Origin: Bacilli bacterium
Lineage (GTDB): Bacteria > Bacillota_I > Bacilli_A > ML615J-28 > CAG-313
Direction of reading: 5' to 3'
DNA: 61,787 nucleotides
NCBI GenBank assembly: GCA_017463365.1
Contig: JAFTPH010000065.1
Coordinates: 1 to 61,787 of the forward strand
The first letter of the stretch is position 1. Each line of letters opens with the position of its first letter. The notes beneath the pieces are model-generated. The model did no database searches. It was not told the origin of the DNA and worked only from the letters and a program-made list of their open reading frames with translations. The position numbers and the translations under genes were made by a program. Of this stretch, positions 36,121-44,409 are shown one piece after another.

Positions 36121-36149
36121 ATTTTAGCAAAAATGCATTTTTTTGTCAA
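36121..36149 (-). promoter_or_regulatory. Strong sigma-A promoter of the second Fic gene
   Basis: -35 TTGACA (36144-36149), 17 bases, -10 TAAAAT (36121-36126), followed by GAGGTG and the ATG. Confidence 0.8.
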
Positions 36150-36152
36150 TAT

Positions 36153-36213
36153 ATATCGTTCATTTTTTATTATTTTTGAACGATATTATTATATTTTATC
36201 CATTAATCGTTCA
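36153..36213 (-). promoter_or_regulatory. Operator-like repeats upstream of the second Fic gene
   Basis: An inverted repeat, ATATCGTTCA (36153-36162) and TGAACGATAT (36177-36186), starts four bases upstream of the -35 hexamer. A third half-site TCGTTCA lies at 36207-36213. Confidence 0.6.
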
Positions 36214-36258
36214 TTTTATTATAATTTTATTGGTTACATTCATTTTTTGTTAACAAAA

Positions 36259-36284
36259 AAAGCCGATTTCTAAAAATCAGCTTT
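36259..36284 (-). terminator. Terminator after the M13 peptidase gene
   Basis: Stem AAAGCCGATTT/AAATCAGCTTT with one mismatch, followed on the minus strand by TTTTGTT. Confidence 0.7.
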
Positions 36285-36296
36285 CATTTATATATA

Positions 36297-38195
36297 TTAC
36301 CAAATCACTACACGTTTTCCAGGTGCAATATACATTTTATCAGTTTTCTTAACTTTAAATGTTTCATACCATTCAGGGAAGTTACGTGGTGGCATATTAG
36401 CACGTAAGATACTAGGACCATGAACATCTAAATTTAGAAGTAATTGTAAGTATTCTGGTTTTGCTTTTAAACACCATACTTTTGCCCAGTTTGTGAAGTA
36501 TTCTTCATATGAAGCATTAGGTGTATTTGACATAATTTCTAGTGTTACTGCCATACCACCATTGTCAGCCATATTTTCACTTACAATAAATTTACCATTT
36601 ACTTTACCCCAAGGAAGTTCAATTCCATCGAATTGTTTAATCATTGCTTTAATCTTAGTTTTGAATCTCTTTTGGTCTTCTTTAGTCCACCAGTTATTAA
36701 TATTACCATTTTCATCACATTTTGCTCCATTTGAGTCAAAAGCATGAGAAATTTCATGACCAATAACTGCTCCAATTCCTCCTAAGTTTTCACTTCTTGT
36801 TTGTTTTAATGAATAGAAAGGTGGTTGTAAAATAGCTGCTGGGAAAGTAATATCATTAACAAATGGATCATAACATGCGTTAACCATATGTCCAGGCATT
36901 TGCCAATGACCAGGATTTGTTTCTTTAGTTAATTTACTTAAACTATCAAGCATTATAACTTTTTCTAAAGTATTGTAGATATCATATAATGAATCTTCTT
37001 CATTAAATACTAACTGATCATAGATTTCTTCAACTTTATCAGGGTATCCCATTTTTACCCCAATTTTTGATAATTTTAAAATAGCTTTTTCTTTGGTTGC
37101 ATCTTCTAAAATTTCATTCTTTTGAATTCTTACTTTATATGTATCAATAATTTGATATACAATTTCAGTAATATCTTTTTTAGCTTCTTCACCAAAGTAT
37201 TTTTCTCCATAATATAAACCAACTGGTTCTGAATACATATTAGAAGCAAGTTGATATGCGAACTTTTCTAAAGGAGTATTTGCAGGTATTCCAGCAATCG
37301 TACGGAAGTATAAGCTACCTAATTCTCTTAATTCTTCTGTTAATAATGAACATGAATTAATAAATCCTGTTACATATGCCCAGTGTTTATATAATTCAAA
37401 TGTTTCTTCATTTAAAACATTAACAAAGTTTTTAAAGAATCTTGGTTCAGAAACAATAATTACTTCTGGCACAAAACCAAATAAGTCTTTTAAAATCTTT
37501 TTAAATTTAATAGTTTTCATTAATGAAGCAACCTTTGTCACTTTCATTGGATTATATGCATCAACATATTCTGACCATTCTTCACTTGTTTTTACTAAAC
37601 TACCTAAGATAGCATCAAATGCTAAAGTATCTTCAAGATATTTTGCTTGTTCTTCTTCAGTTAAATTAGTTTTAGTTAAAATTTGTTTTGCGACATTAGT
37701 CCAAATACCTAAAACCATTTCTTTTTGAGGAGCCATTTCTTCTTTATAATAAGAAGCATCCGGTAAAATAACACTTGGACCTTGAATAGCAACACAGTGT
37801 TGTTTAGTATTTTTCATATCTGTATCAACTGATACTTTAAATGGTAATGGTAATCTATTTAACATTAAATCTTTATAAGCATTATTTAATTCATTAAGAT
37901 CTTTTAAATTTTTAACATTTTCAAGATTCTTTAATGCTGGTTTTACACCATCTAATTCTTTCTTTTCAGCGTTTTTAATTACTTTAAATAAAGTACAAGC
38001 ATTCTTTAAATAATCATTAGGATAAGCTTCTTTTTCGCTCATTTCCTTAAATTCATTGATCATTATCTTTTCAACTTCATCAGCTAAGATATTAAACCCA
38101 CCAGTAGCTGGTTTATCATTAGGAATAACTAGCTGTTCTAGTTTTTCCCCATTTACATATGTATATAAATCATCTTGTATTCTTACTTTTTCCAT
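36297..38195 (-). CDS. M13 family zinc endopeptidase (PepO-like)
   Basis: 632 residues. The zinc site is VIGHEISHAFDSNGA with the third ligand in SENMADNGGM, and a C-terminal NxPEF-type substrate region (RNFPEWYETFKV). M13 enzymes cleave oligopeptides. There is no signal peptide, as in lactococcal PepO, so it is cytoplasmic. The start at 38195 follows GGAGGTATTAAT; the in-frame start at 38216 is upstream of that site. Confidence 0.93.
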   Translation of the reverse strand: MEKVRIQDDLYTYVNGEKLEQLVIPNDKPATGGFNILADEVEKIMINEFKEMSEKEAYPNDYLKNACTLFKVIKNAEKKELDGVKPALKNLENVKNLKDLNELNNAYKDLMLNRLPLPFKVSVDTDMKNTKQHCVAIQGPSVILPDASYYKEEMAPQKEMVLGIWTNVAKQILTKTNLTEEEQAKYLEDTLAFDAILGSLVKTSEEWSEYVDAYNPMKVTKVASLMKTIKFKKILKDLFGFVPEVIIVSEPRFFKNFVNVLNEETFELYKHWAYVTGFINSCSLLTEELRELGSLYFRTIAGIPANTPLEKFAYQLASNMYSEPVGLYYGEKYFGEEAKKDITEIVYQIIDTYKVRIQKNEILEDATKEKAILKLSKIGVKMGYPDKVEEIYDQLVFNEEDSLYDIYNTLEKVIMLDSLSKLTKETNPGHWQMPGHMVNACYDPFVNDITFPAAILQPPFYSLKQTRSENLGGIGAVIGHEISHAFDSNGAKCDENGNINNWWTKEDQKRFKTKIKAMIKQFDGIELPWGKVNGKFIVSENMADNGGMAVTLEIMSNTPNASYEEYFTNWAKVWCLKAKPEYLQLLLNLDVHGPSILRANMPPRNFPEWYETFKVKKTDKMYIAPGKRVVIW

Positions 38196-38245
38196 ATTAA
38201 TACCTCCAATAAACATATATTAATTATACTACTAATTATGCAAAA

Positions 38246-38440
38246 TTAAAATAGATTTGCACAGTTTATTATTGTTTTCAAAAATACAAAAGCAATTAAC
38301 GGTATCCCTAAAGCACAAGCTATCATTTTATCTTGTAAATCTTCTAAATCTAAAATCAACTTAATTAGAGGTTTAGCTATCTCAATAATAAATATGAAAA
38401 GTGATTTTAAAATTGTCCAAAAAGTATTAAATAATTCCAA
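38246..38440 (-). CDS. Small TTG-started transmembrane protein coupled to the SocA-type antitoxin
   Basis: 64 residues with two hydrophobic segments (about 8-28 and 41-60). The start is TTG at 38440, eight bases after a full AGGAGG that lies in the last codons of the antitoxin gene, and the two genes overlap by 14 bases. That strong site and the overlap argue it is a real gene and not a shadow. Antitoxins with the Panacea (DUF4065) domain are known to pair with various toxins, including membrane-active ones, so a toxin or immunity role is possible. It has no recognised family. Confidence 0.55.
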   Translation of the reverse strand: MELFNTFWTILKSLFIFIIEIAKPLIKLILDLEDLQDKMIACALGIPLIAFVFLKTIINCANLF

Positions 38441-39449
38441 TATCTTCTCCTCCTAAATCTATAAATTTTGCATATTCAAAAGATATAAACTCATTATCTT
38501 CCGTGTTTTTATACGCTATCTCATTATGCATATATTTTACAAGTTCTACAGTAGTGAACTTTTTAAACTTCTTTATTACTTTATTAATTATCTTTTTTTC
38601 GTCTTCATTTAATTTACAACTACACATAACATCTTTAACCAAATATGAAACTTTATCATCGTATTCATTTTCTTCTATTATTAAGCTATCAGATTCCAAA
38701 ATTAAATTTAATCCTAACGGACATGCTCCATAATTCATATGAAAATAAGCAAGACCTGTTAATGATTTTCTATTTTCTTTATAGTACAACATATCGATAT
38801 ACCACATTAATTTAGCCATTTTAGTTTTATATAGTGTTATTCCAGAATCTACAACATATTTAATTATTGAAAGTATCTTTTCAATATTAATTTTTTGATA
38901 TCCTTTCATTTTTTCATTAATTGAAAAATGTTTTTTTATCAACATATCTTCAATCATTTTATCACTTTGTCTGTTCTCAGGAATTGATGAAGTTATTTTT
39001 TCTAATATTTTAGCTTGTTTTTTTTCAGTAAAAGCAGTTTTATTCATATTAAAATAATTATACAAAACATATGGATCTTCAGAAATTTTTCTTAATATTT
39101 CATCATATTTTTCATTTTGTATTTCTTTTGTTTCATATCTTGTAATTGTTATTTCACCCCAACCTAATATTAAAGCTAAATCAGCTTGAGACAAATTATA
39201 TTTATCTCTAATTTCTTTTATTTCTTTTGAAGTCAATAACTTATGTTTTATTCTATATTCATCTCTTGCATTTTGTAAGTTTTTATTATTCAATTCTGAA
39301 TCCATAAATTCAACATTTATTTTTGAACAAACATATTTTTTTACATCACTAATAATTTCTTCTTCTTTTATAATTAAAGTCTCTTTTTTTGTAACAATTT
39401 CAATTTCATGCTCAGCATCACAAATTGGACAATATTTTTTAATATTCAT
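38427..39449 (-). CDS. MqsA-like antitoxin with SocA/Panacea domain (copy 1)
   Basis: 340 residues. An N-terminal zinc ribbon (CPIC...YVC) is followed by a helix-turn-helix (YNLSQADLALILGWGEITIT, about 95-114) and a C-terminal SocA-like/DUF4065 domain (KLMWYIDMLYYKENRKSLTG, then FHMNYGACPLGL). This is the MqsA plan with a SocA tail. The start at 39449 follows AAAGGAGG, and its ATG shares bases with the toxin stop (ATGA). It probably represses the operon by binding the palindrome upstream of the promoter. Confidence 0.88.
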   Translation of the reverse strand: MNIKKYCPICDAEHEIEIVTKKETLIIKEEEIISDVKKYVCSKINVEFMDSELNNKNLQNARDEYRIKHKLLTSKEIKEIRDKYNLSQADLALILGWGEITITRYETKEIQNEKYDEILRKISEDPYVLYNYFNMNKTAFTEKKQAKILEKITSSIPENRQSDKMIEDMLIKKHFSINEKMKGYQKINIEKILSIIKYVVDSGITLYKTKMAKLMWYIDMLYYKENRKSLTGLAYFHMNYGACPLGLNLILESDSLIIEENEYDDKVSYLVKDVMCSCKLNEDEKKIINKVIKKFKKFTTVELVKYMHNEIAYKNTEDNEFISFEYAKFIDLGGEDIGII

Positions 39450-39821
39450 AATTTTACCTCCTTTGATATATGAAAAGAAAAACATATAATTATTTTATCA
39501 TTTTTCAAAGTTATTTTTATATATATTTCATAATCTTTTATAACTTTTTTAAAAACATATAACAATAAATTATCACCAACAACATCTAGAATCGTCTCAT
39601 AATAATCTTCATATTCTAATAACGATATTTCATTAATTATATCATCTATATCATAATTTAATAATATTTGAGTTGAAAGATTACTATATATCGTTTCTTC
39701 TAAGTCTTGTTTTCTTTCCAATAAATAAATGAGGATCAAAATTATCATCATTAATTACTGCTTTAACATTTCTCAAAAATCTAATAACATCATTTTTTAA
39801 ACTTTCAAAGTGTTGCTGCAT
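39446..39821 (-). pseudogene. MqsR-like toxin, frameshifted (copy 1)
   Basis: The reading begins at ATG 39821 behind GGGG (MQQHFESLKNDVIRFLRN...) and goes through DPHLFIGKK in one frame, then continues in another frame as QDLEETIYSNLSTQ to the end, DYEIYIKITLKNDKI and FSFHISKE. That tail is typical of MqsR (GQVYLKITVIHDVLIVSF). A change of one A in the A4 run at 39710-39713 restores a single frame of about 124 residues. It overlaps its antitoxin by four bases. It is either dead or affected by a sequencing error. Confidence 0.7.
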
Positions 39822-39848
39822 TATCAAACATCCCCTTTCTTTATATCA

Positions 39849-39877
39849 ATTATACCATTAAGAAGTTAAATTGTCAA
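39849..39877 (-). promoter_or_regulatory. Sigma-A promoter of MqsRA-type locus 1
   Basis: -35 TTGACA (39872-39877), 17 bases, -10 TATAAT (39849-39854). The toxin ATG is about 28 bases on. Confidence 0.85.
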
Positions 39878-39879
39878 CT

Positions 39880-39908
39880 AAAAAACACTATCAATGATAG
39901 TGTTTTTT
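39880..39908. promoter_or_regulatory. Palindromic operator (or terminator) upstream of TA promoter 1
   Basis: A 29-base palindrome AAAAAACACTATCA-A-TGATAGTGTTTTTT. Its core TATCAATGATA is shared with locus 2, at almost the same distance from the -35. The T-runs mean it may double as a terminator. Confidence 0.6.
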
Positions 39909-40027
39909 TGGATAATCTTTATATTTGCCTCCCTTATTTTTAAACTATTGATTACATTTTGTTTTAAACTTTTTCATGGCATTTTAAATCGTTAACTTCT
40001 ATATTAATATCTCCCATATAATTTTAA

Positions 40028-40053
40028 TAGAAAGGGTAAAGCTACCCTTTCTA
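40028..40053 (-). terminator. Terminator after the SPFH gene
   Basis: Stem TAGAAAGGGTA/TACCCTTTCTA followed on the minus strand by TTAAAATTAT. Confidence 0.75.
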
Positions 40054-40058
40054 TTTTA

Positions 40059-41066
40059 TTAATTATCACTTTCTTTATTACTAACTAAAGAACCAATTAA
40101 ACCACTTAAACTATCACTAGTTAATACTTCTGGTAATTTACCATCCCATTTTTCATAGAAGATAGTTTGTAAAACAATTTCAGCACATTGTTCATAAGTT
40201 AATGATGATTGATATTTAACATATATAGCATCAATCATATCAACAATTGCAGATTTTTCAGTTTCTACTTTATATGCTTCAGCATCAGCTTCAATTTTCA
40301 TAACTTCAGCTTTAGCTTCAGCTTCGATTTTAGCAACACTTGCGGCAGTTTCGGCTTTAATTTGTTCTGTTTCAGCTTCTACTTGTGCTTTTTGTTTTTC
40401 AGCTTCAGCAATTTCAATTTGTTGTAAAGCTTCTGCTTTATTCTTAATAATATTTTCAATACGTTCTCCGGCATCAATATCATCAAATGATGTAGATACT
40501 AAAGTAATTGAATAACGTTCTAATAAAATATTAGTTAAGTTATCAGAAAAATCTAAACGTACTTCTTCTAATTTATCCCCTAAAATACTATAAATATCGT
40601 ATTTAATAGTTGAACCTTGTAAAGCTTCTTTTACAAGTGATGATAATTGTTCAGCGGCAATATCACTATTTGATGTTTGTTTATAGAATTTACCAGCATT
40701 TTCGGCTTCAATTCGGTAGATAATGGTAATAACAAAATCAGCAAACGCACTATCATTTGTTTGACCAGCGACAGTTAATTGGGCAGTTTTATTAGTAGTA
40801 CTGATTTTAGTAATATGTTCAAAAACACTTTTAGTTTGAAAACCTTCGTATTTAACTTCTTCTAAAACCCCTTTTCTATCGTGATAAATAATACCTACTT
40901 CATTGGCATTAATTTTAGTAAAACTTCCAAATAATAATAAAAGCATAAATACTGCTCCAAGTGGGAAAGTTACTAAACTTTTCGCTTTCATTTTTCTCCA
41001 GTTAATTAAAACTAAGAAAACACCAGCTAAAACTGATAATAAAATACTTGTTATTAATAATGTCAT
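40059..41066 (-). CDS. SPFH/Band-7 (stomatin/prohibitin-like) membrane protein
   Basis: 335 residues. Two N-terminal hydrophobic segments (about 2-22 and 32-50) are followed by a Band-7 domain (about 55-200; GIIYHDRKGVLEEVKYEGF) and a long Ala/Glu-rich coiled coil (about 205-275). SPFH proteins form membrane scaffolds or lipid-domain cages. The ribosome site AAAGGGC precedes the ATG. It stands alone, between terminators and TA locus 1. Confidence 0.85.
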   Translation of the reverse strand: MTLLITSILLSVLAGVFLVLINWRKMKAKSLVTFPLGAVFMLLLLFGSFTKINANEVGIIYHDRKGVLEEVKYEGFQTKSVFEHITKISTTNKTAQLTVAGQTNDSAFADFVITIIYRIEAENAGKFYKQTSNSDIAAEQLSSLVKEALQGSTIKYDIYSILGDKLEEVRLDFSDNLTNILLERYSITLVSTSFDDIDAGERIENIIKNKAEALQQIEIAEAEKQKAQVEAETEQIKAETAASVAKIEAEAKAEVMKIEADAEAYKVETEKSAIVDMIDAIYVKYQSSLTYEQCAEIVLQTIFYEKWDGKLPEVLTSDSLSGLIGSLVSNKESDN

Positions 41067-41407
41067 ATCTTATGCCCTTTCTATTTCTACTTATATGATA
41101 TATACAATTCTATCACATAGTTTTTGGTTTGTCAAATTCTTAAAACTGCTTGCCTTTAACTTTAGCATGTAATAAAAAAACTTATAATTTATTTTCAAAT
41201 AAAGTTAACTTAATTTGCCAGACACTGTCTGGCCTTTTTGATATCCAATAATACACTTTCTAAGTTTAACTCAATTCATCACGCAGTGCGTGACGATTTT
41301 AAAAATTCCAACTAAGTTAATTTTTATAAAATCAACTTTCCGAGTAGTGTCTTTTGTTTTAACTAAGGTAGTAGCATTTCCTGATGTATTCAATCATCAA
41401 TATATAT
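41067..41407. other. Intergenic region with a DUF1016 remnant
   Basis: The 341-base gap contains two palindromes: GCCAGACACTGTCTGGC (41217-41233) and TCACGCAGTGCGTGA (41279-41293). Minus-strand reading around the first gives LRKCIIGYQKGQTVSGKLS, resembling MRKFFIEYPKFQTLSGKLS of the DUF1016 genes, then stops. It is probably a decayed gene fragment. Otherwise there is only AT-rich DNA. Confidence 0.5.
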
Positions 41408-42532
41408 TTAAGCAATTCTTTCAATAGTGATTGTAAATTCCACTTCAGCAGTATTGCCTTTGTATTTACCTTTATTTTCAACCACTTCAACAACGACAGT
41501 TTTTGAGGTTTTTTCCCCTATTTCAATTTTAGAAAATTCTATTGTGTTACTTCCGTAATCATCTCCTGAATCATCTTCTTCAATAGCGAAAGCTATTAAT
41601 GAAAGGACATTATTCGCTTTATGTTCTATTGTGTCACCTGATCCAATATAAGTATTCTCATATTTAATACCTTCAATCCATTCATTACCAACAGAATTAT
41701 TTTTAATAATTACAGATGTAAATTTAACTATATATTTTTCATTCTCGTTGATAGTAGGATTTTCATCTGTAGAATCACCAGGATTATCTTTATTATCTCC
41801 ACTTTCATCTTCTGTTTTATAATCGGGATCATTAGCACCACAAACTATACATTTACCTTCTTCATAAGAGTGTCCTTTTGTAGAAATGTCAGTTTGTGCA
41901 ACTAACACTTCATCACAAACTATACATTTTTTACCTTCAGTCACCCCAGATTCAGTACATGTTGCATCTTTTCCAGCAACTATTCCTTCTGTATGACCTA
42001 ATGCTTTAACTTCAGTTTGTTCTACTAAAGTTTCTCCACATTCAGAACATTTCTTTCCTTCAGTTAATCCAGTTTCAGTGCATGTTGCGTCTTTTGCAGG
42101 CATCACTTCTTCTGTATGTATATGAGTAGGTTTATCATCTTTTTCTTCATTAGAGCTATCTTTATCGTTTACCTCAGGCGTTTGATTTGAATCATTTCCA
42201 GAATCTGTAGAGGAATTTTCAGAAGTTGGCGCTGCCATAACTCCCACAACAAATAAAACTATTGATAATACTATTGCCATTTTAGGGTTTATATTAATTT
42301 TTTTACATAAATTAGCAATGTAGTTAATTGGTAAAATTAACACACCAGCAGCTATTAAAAATAAACTTGAATAATGAAAACCATTAACTATAGCAAATAT
42401 TATGAAAAGTATACCAAAACTACATCTTACAACACTTGATTTAGATAACTCTTTTTTATTATCTGAATTAGGACATTTATTACTATCATTTGAATTTGAT
42501 TCATCTATAGTTTCTTTAAATTTATTAGACAT
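41408..42532 (-). CDS. Membrane protein with cysteine-rich repeats
   Basis: 374 residues. Two or three membrane segments (about 30-100) are followed by an acidic linker and tandem repeats of the form HTEEVMPAKDATCTETGLTE with GKKCSECGETLV, then a similar GKDATCTESGVTEGKKC unit and a shorter third; the C-terminus is beta-rich. Such CxxC repeats occur in surface proteins of gut Firmicutes. Function is unknown. The AAAGGAGAAATAAA ribosome site is good. A TTTCGAAA lies just downstream of its -10. Confidence 0.7.
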   Translation of the reverse strand: MSNKFKETIDESNSNDSNKCPNSDNKKELSKSSVVRCSFGILFIIFAIVNGFHYSSLFLIAAGVLILPINYIANLCKKININPKMAIVLSIVLFVVGVMAAPTSENSSTDSGNDSNQTPEVNDKDSSNEEKDDKPTHIHTEEVMPAKDATCTETGLTEGKKCSECGETLVEQTEVKALGHTEGIVAGKDATCTESGVTEGKKCIVCDEVLVAQTDISTKGHSYEEGKCIVCGANDPDYKTEDESGDNKDNPGDSTDENPTINENEKYIVKFTSVIIKNNSVGNEWIEGIKYENTYIGSGDTIEHKANNVLSLIAFAIEEDDSGDDYGSNTIEFSKIEIGEKTSKTVVVEVVENKGKYKGNTAEVEFTITIERIA

Positions 42533-42620
42533 TTTATTTCTCCTTTATATATATCACCTTTTTCGAAATATAGTTAAATTATATCATTATTTAGATGTTT
42601 AAATAGGAGATTTAATAAAA

Positions 42621-42652
42621 AAGTGTCTACTTTACTAATAAAGTAGGCACTT
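42621..42652 (-). terminator. Terminator after antitoxin copy 2
   Basis: Stem AAGTG-T-CTACTTT / AAAGTAG-G-CACTT, followed on the minus strand by TTTTTTATT. Confidence 0.8.
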
Positions 42653-42667
42653 AAATTTATTATTAAT

Positions 42668-43633
42668 TTAATTATTAATATATTGTTTAAACATATATTC
42701 ACTGTATTTATTAATTTCATTAATTTTACATATATTATACTTTTTAATAATTTTTTCTCCATATTCTTTAAGTGAACTTTTTTCTATAATCTTATTCTCT
42801 GATTTTATTGCGTTAATCCATGGATCTTCTTGGTGAGTAAAAGATTTTAAAACAAGTCCTGTATAGCAACCAAAATATTTCAAAACATTATCAATAGTAT
42901 TTTTTAAATCTTCATTAAGTTCATTTTGGGGTGTTTCATCAATTATTATATTCTTACCAAACTTTTTATATTTATAATAAACACTACCAAAAACAGGTCC
43001 ATATTCCCAAGCATTACATCTACTATTAAATGCATGTGTTTTATAAATAGCTATATAAAACATTTGAACATAATAAAGAATTTTTTGTAATGCTAAATTA
43101 GTAATTTCAGCATTATTTACAATATATTTAGCTGCATCTTCAATAGTACTATCTTTAGATTCAATATCTAATATTTCTTTTGTTGCTTTTTCGCTTTTAT
43201 TAAAAGCAACCTCTTTTATATTATTTTTATTCATCTGTAATATAGAATAATAATCACTTGGAGAATATAAAATACTTTTTAAAATTTTAGAATTTTTTAG
43301 AGTAGGAACATAACCATCTAAATATCTTGTAATAGTAATCTCTCCTAATCCAAGTAATTGTGATAAAGGTCTTTTTCCAATATTATATTTTTTTAGTATT
43401 TCAAGTATTTCTTCTTTAGTTATAATTTCATATTCAAGTTTATAAGTTTCTACAATCTTATCTTGATTATATTTAACAACTTGATCATTAAATAACTCTT
43501 CTCCACAATGTGGACATATAGCTATTTTACTTATATATTTAATATCCATTATATCATCTTTATATTCATTCTCTTTTTCTAATATAATTGAATCTACATA
43601 TTTATTACAAATTAAACAATAATCTTTTTTCAT
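42668..43633 (-). CDS. MqsA-like antitoxin with SocA/Panacea domain (copy 2)
   Basis: 321 residues. Zinc ribbon (CLIC...CPHC), HTH (YNIGKRPLSQLLGLGEITIT) and SocA-like domain (KILYYVQMFYIAIYKTHAF, CNAWEYGPVFGSVYYKYKK) mirror copy 1 with moderate identity, so this is a divergent paralogue and not a recent duplicate. The ribosome site AAAGGAAAAGATAAT precedes the ATG. It follows a broken toxin gene after 17 bases. No small membrane gene follows it, unlike copy 1. Confidence 0.87.
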   Translation of the reverse strand: MKKDYCLICNKYVDSIILEKENEYKDDIMDIKYISKIAICPHCGEELFNDQVVKYNQDKIVETYKLEYEIITKEEILEILKKYNIGKRPLSQLLGLGEITITRYLDGYVPTLKNSKILKSILYSPSDYYSILQMNKNNIKEVAFNKSEKATKEILDIESKDSTIEDAAKYIVNNAEITNLALQKILYYVQMFYIAIYKTHAFNSRCNAWEYGPVFGSVYYKYKKFGKNIIIDETPQNELNEDLKNTIDNVLKYFGCYTGLVLKSFTHQEDPWINAIKSENKIIEKSSLKEYGEKIIKKYNICKINEINKYSEYMFKQYINN

Positions 43634-43650
43634 ATTATCTTTTCCTTTCT

Positions 43651-44014
43651 TTACCTTTCATTTATATGAAAAGATATAATAGGTAAATAATTATCTTTCA
43701 TTTTTATCTTTATATACACATCTTCTTTTTTATTTCTACCATAAATATCAATTAAATCAAATTTTTTTTTAACACTACTAATACTTCTGGACCATATTTT
43801 AAATATTCGATATCTTCTACTTGATATTGTATGTCATCTTTTTCTAAAGATAATAACATTTCTTTAATTTTTGTTCTATCTAATTTATATTGATTAATAA
43901 ATATATTATTTTTGTCTCTTAAAATTATTCCAAAACAGTCTTTTTTAATTAAATCAAGTAAAGTATTAATATAGATTGATTTAGCTATTTCACTAATATA
44001 AATTTTATCCCCAT
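43651..44014 (-). pseudogene. MqsR-like toxin, frameshifted (copy 2)
   Basis: Read from ATG 44014 (after AAGGAAGG), the frame is shifted at once and again at a run of nine T (43762-43770). Joining the frames gives KSIYINTLLDLIKKDCFGII..., LDRTKIKEMLLSLEKDD and the MqsR-like tail DVYIKIKMKDNYLPIISFHINE. One more G at 44009-44012 and one more A in the homopolymer would restore about 115 residues. Either decay, phase variation or homopolymer sequencing errors explain this. Confidence 0.68.
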
Positions 44015-44059
44015 ATTTTTATACCCTTCCTTATATTTTTTTATTTTTATCCTATTAAC

Positions 44060-44088
44060 ATTATATCATTTATTATTATTTTAGTCAA
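44060..44088 (-). promoter_or_regulatory. Sigma-A promoter of MqsRA-type locus 2
   Basis: -35 TTGACT (44083-44088), 17 bases, -10 TATAAT (44060-44065). Confidence 0.8.
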
Positions 44089-44094
44089 TACTTT

Positions 44095-44111
44095 TTGTAT
44101 CATTGATACAA
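44095..44111. promoter_or_regulatory. Palindromic operator of TA locus 2
   Basis: Palindrome TTGTATCA-T-TGATACAA centred at 44103, just upstream of the -35. Its core TATCATTGATA equals the core at 39889-39899 of locus 1. Confidence 0.65.
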
Positions 44112-44256
44112 TTTTCGAAATATAATAAAAACATTATATTAAAACAATACTAAAAGAGTCGTGTTTTTTTGATTTTTGAAAAATGTACACCTGACTATTA
44201 TTACTCTTGAGTGTTAATTTATCCAATTTTAGTAATGACATTTATACTTGCAAAAG

Positions 44257-44284
44257 AAAAAACCATTTGTTAAAATGGTTTTTT
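44257..44284 (-). terminator. Terminator after higA
   Basis: 12-bp stem AAAAAACCATTT/AAATGGTTTTTT with a 4-base loop; TTTTTT then TC on the minus strand. It lies about 125 bases past the higA stop. Confidence 0.75.
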
Positions 44285-44409
44285 ATACAATTTATCTATA
44301 TTGTGACGCTAACACATAACCATTACTTAGAAAAGGTAACATATATGGAACTTACCATTAGTTAATGTGGCTAACTTAATTGGTCTAATAATTTTACTTA
44401 TTTATAAAA

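Larger units (their letters stand above)
44015..44409. other. Intergenic region between TA locus 2 and HigBA
   Basis: This 395-base gap holds the promoter and operator of locus 2, the HigBA terminator and a TTTCGAAA site (44113-44120). The remaining AT-rich part (about 44121-44256 and 44285-44409) shows no gene. Confidence 0.5.

Noticed and set aside
39910-40027. Strong AGGGAGG ribosome-like site without a gene between the SPFH gene and TA locus 1
   Set aside because: The frames following it are short and lack a start codon; it was not convincing as a gene.
41217-41233. Palindrome read as a plus-strand terminator
   Set aside because: There is no plus-strand gene before it, and its likeness to the DUF1016 coding palindrome explains it better.
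42574-42762. 62-residue minus-strand frame at the end of antitoxin copy 2, parallel to the TTG-started membrane gene of copy 1
   Set aside because: It overlaps the antitoxin in another frame, covers the terminator at 42621-42652 and lacks a ribosome site.
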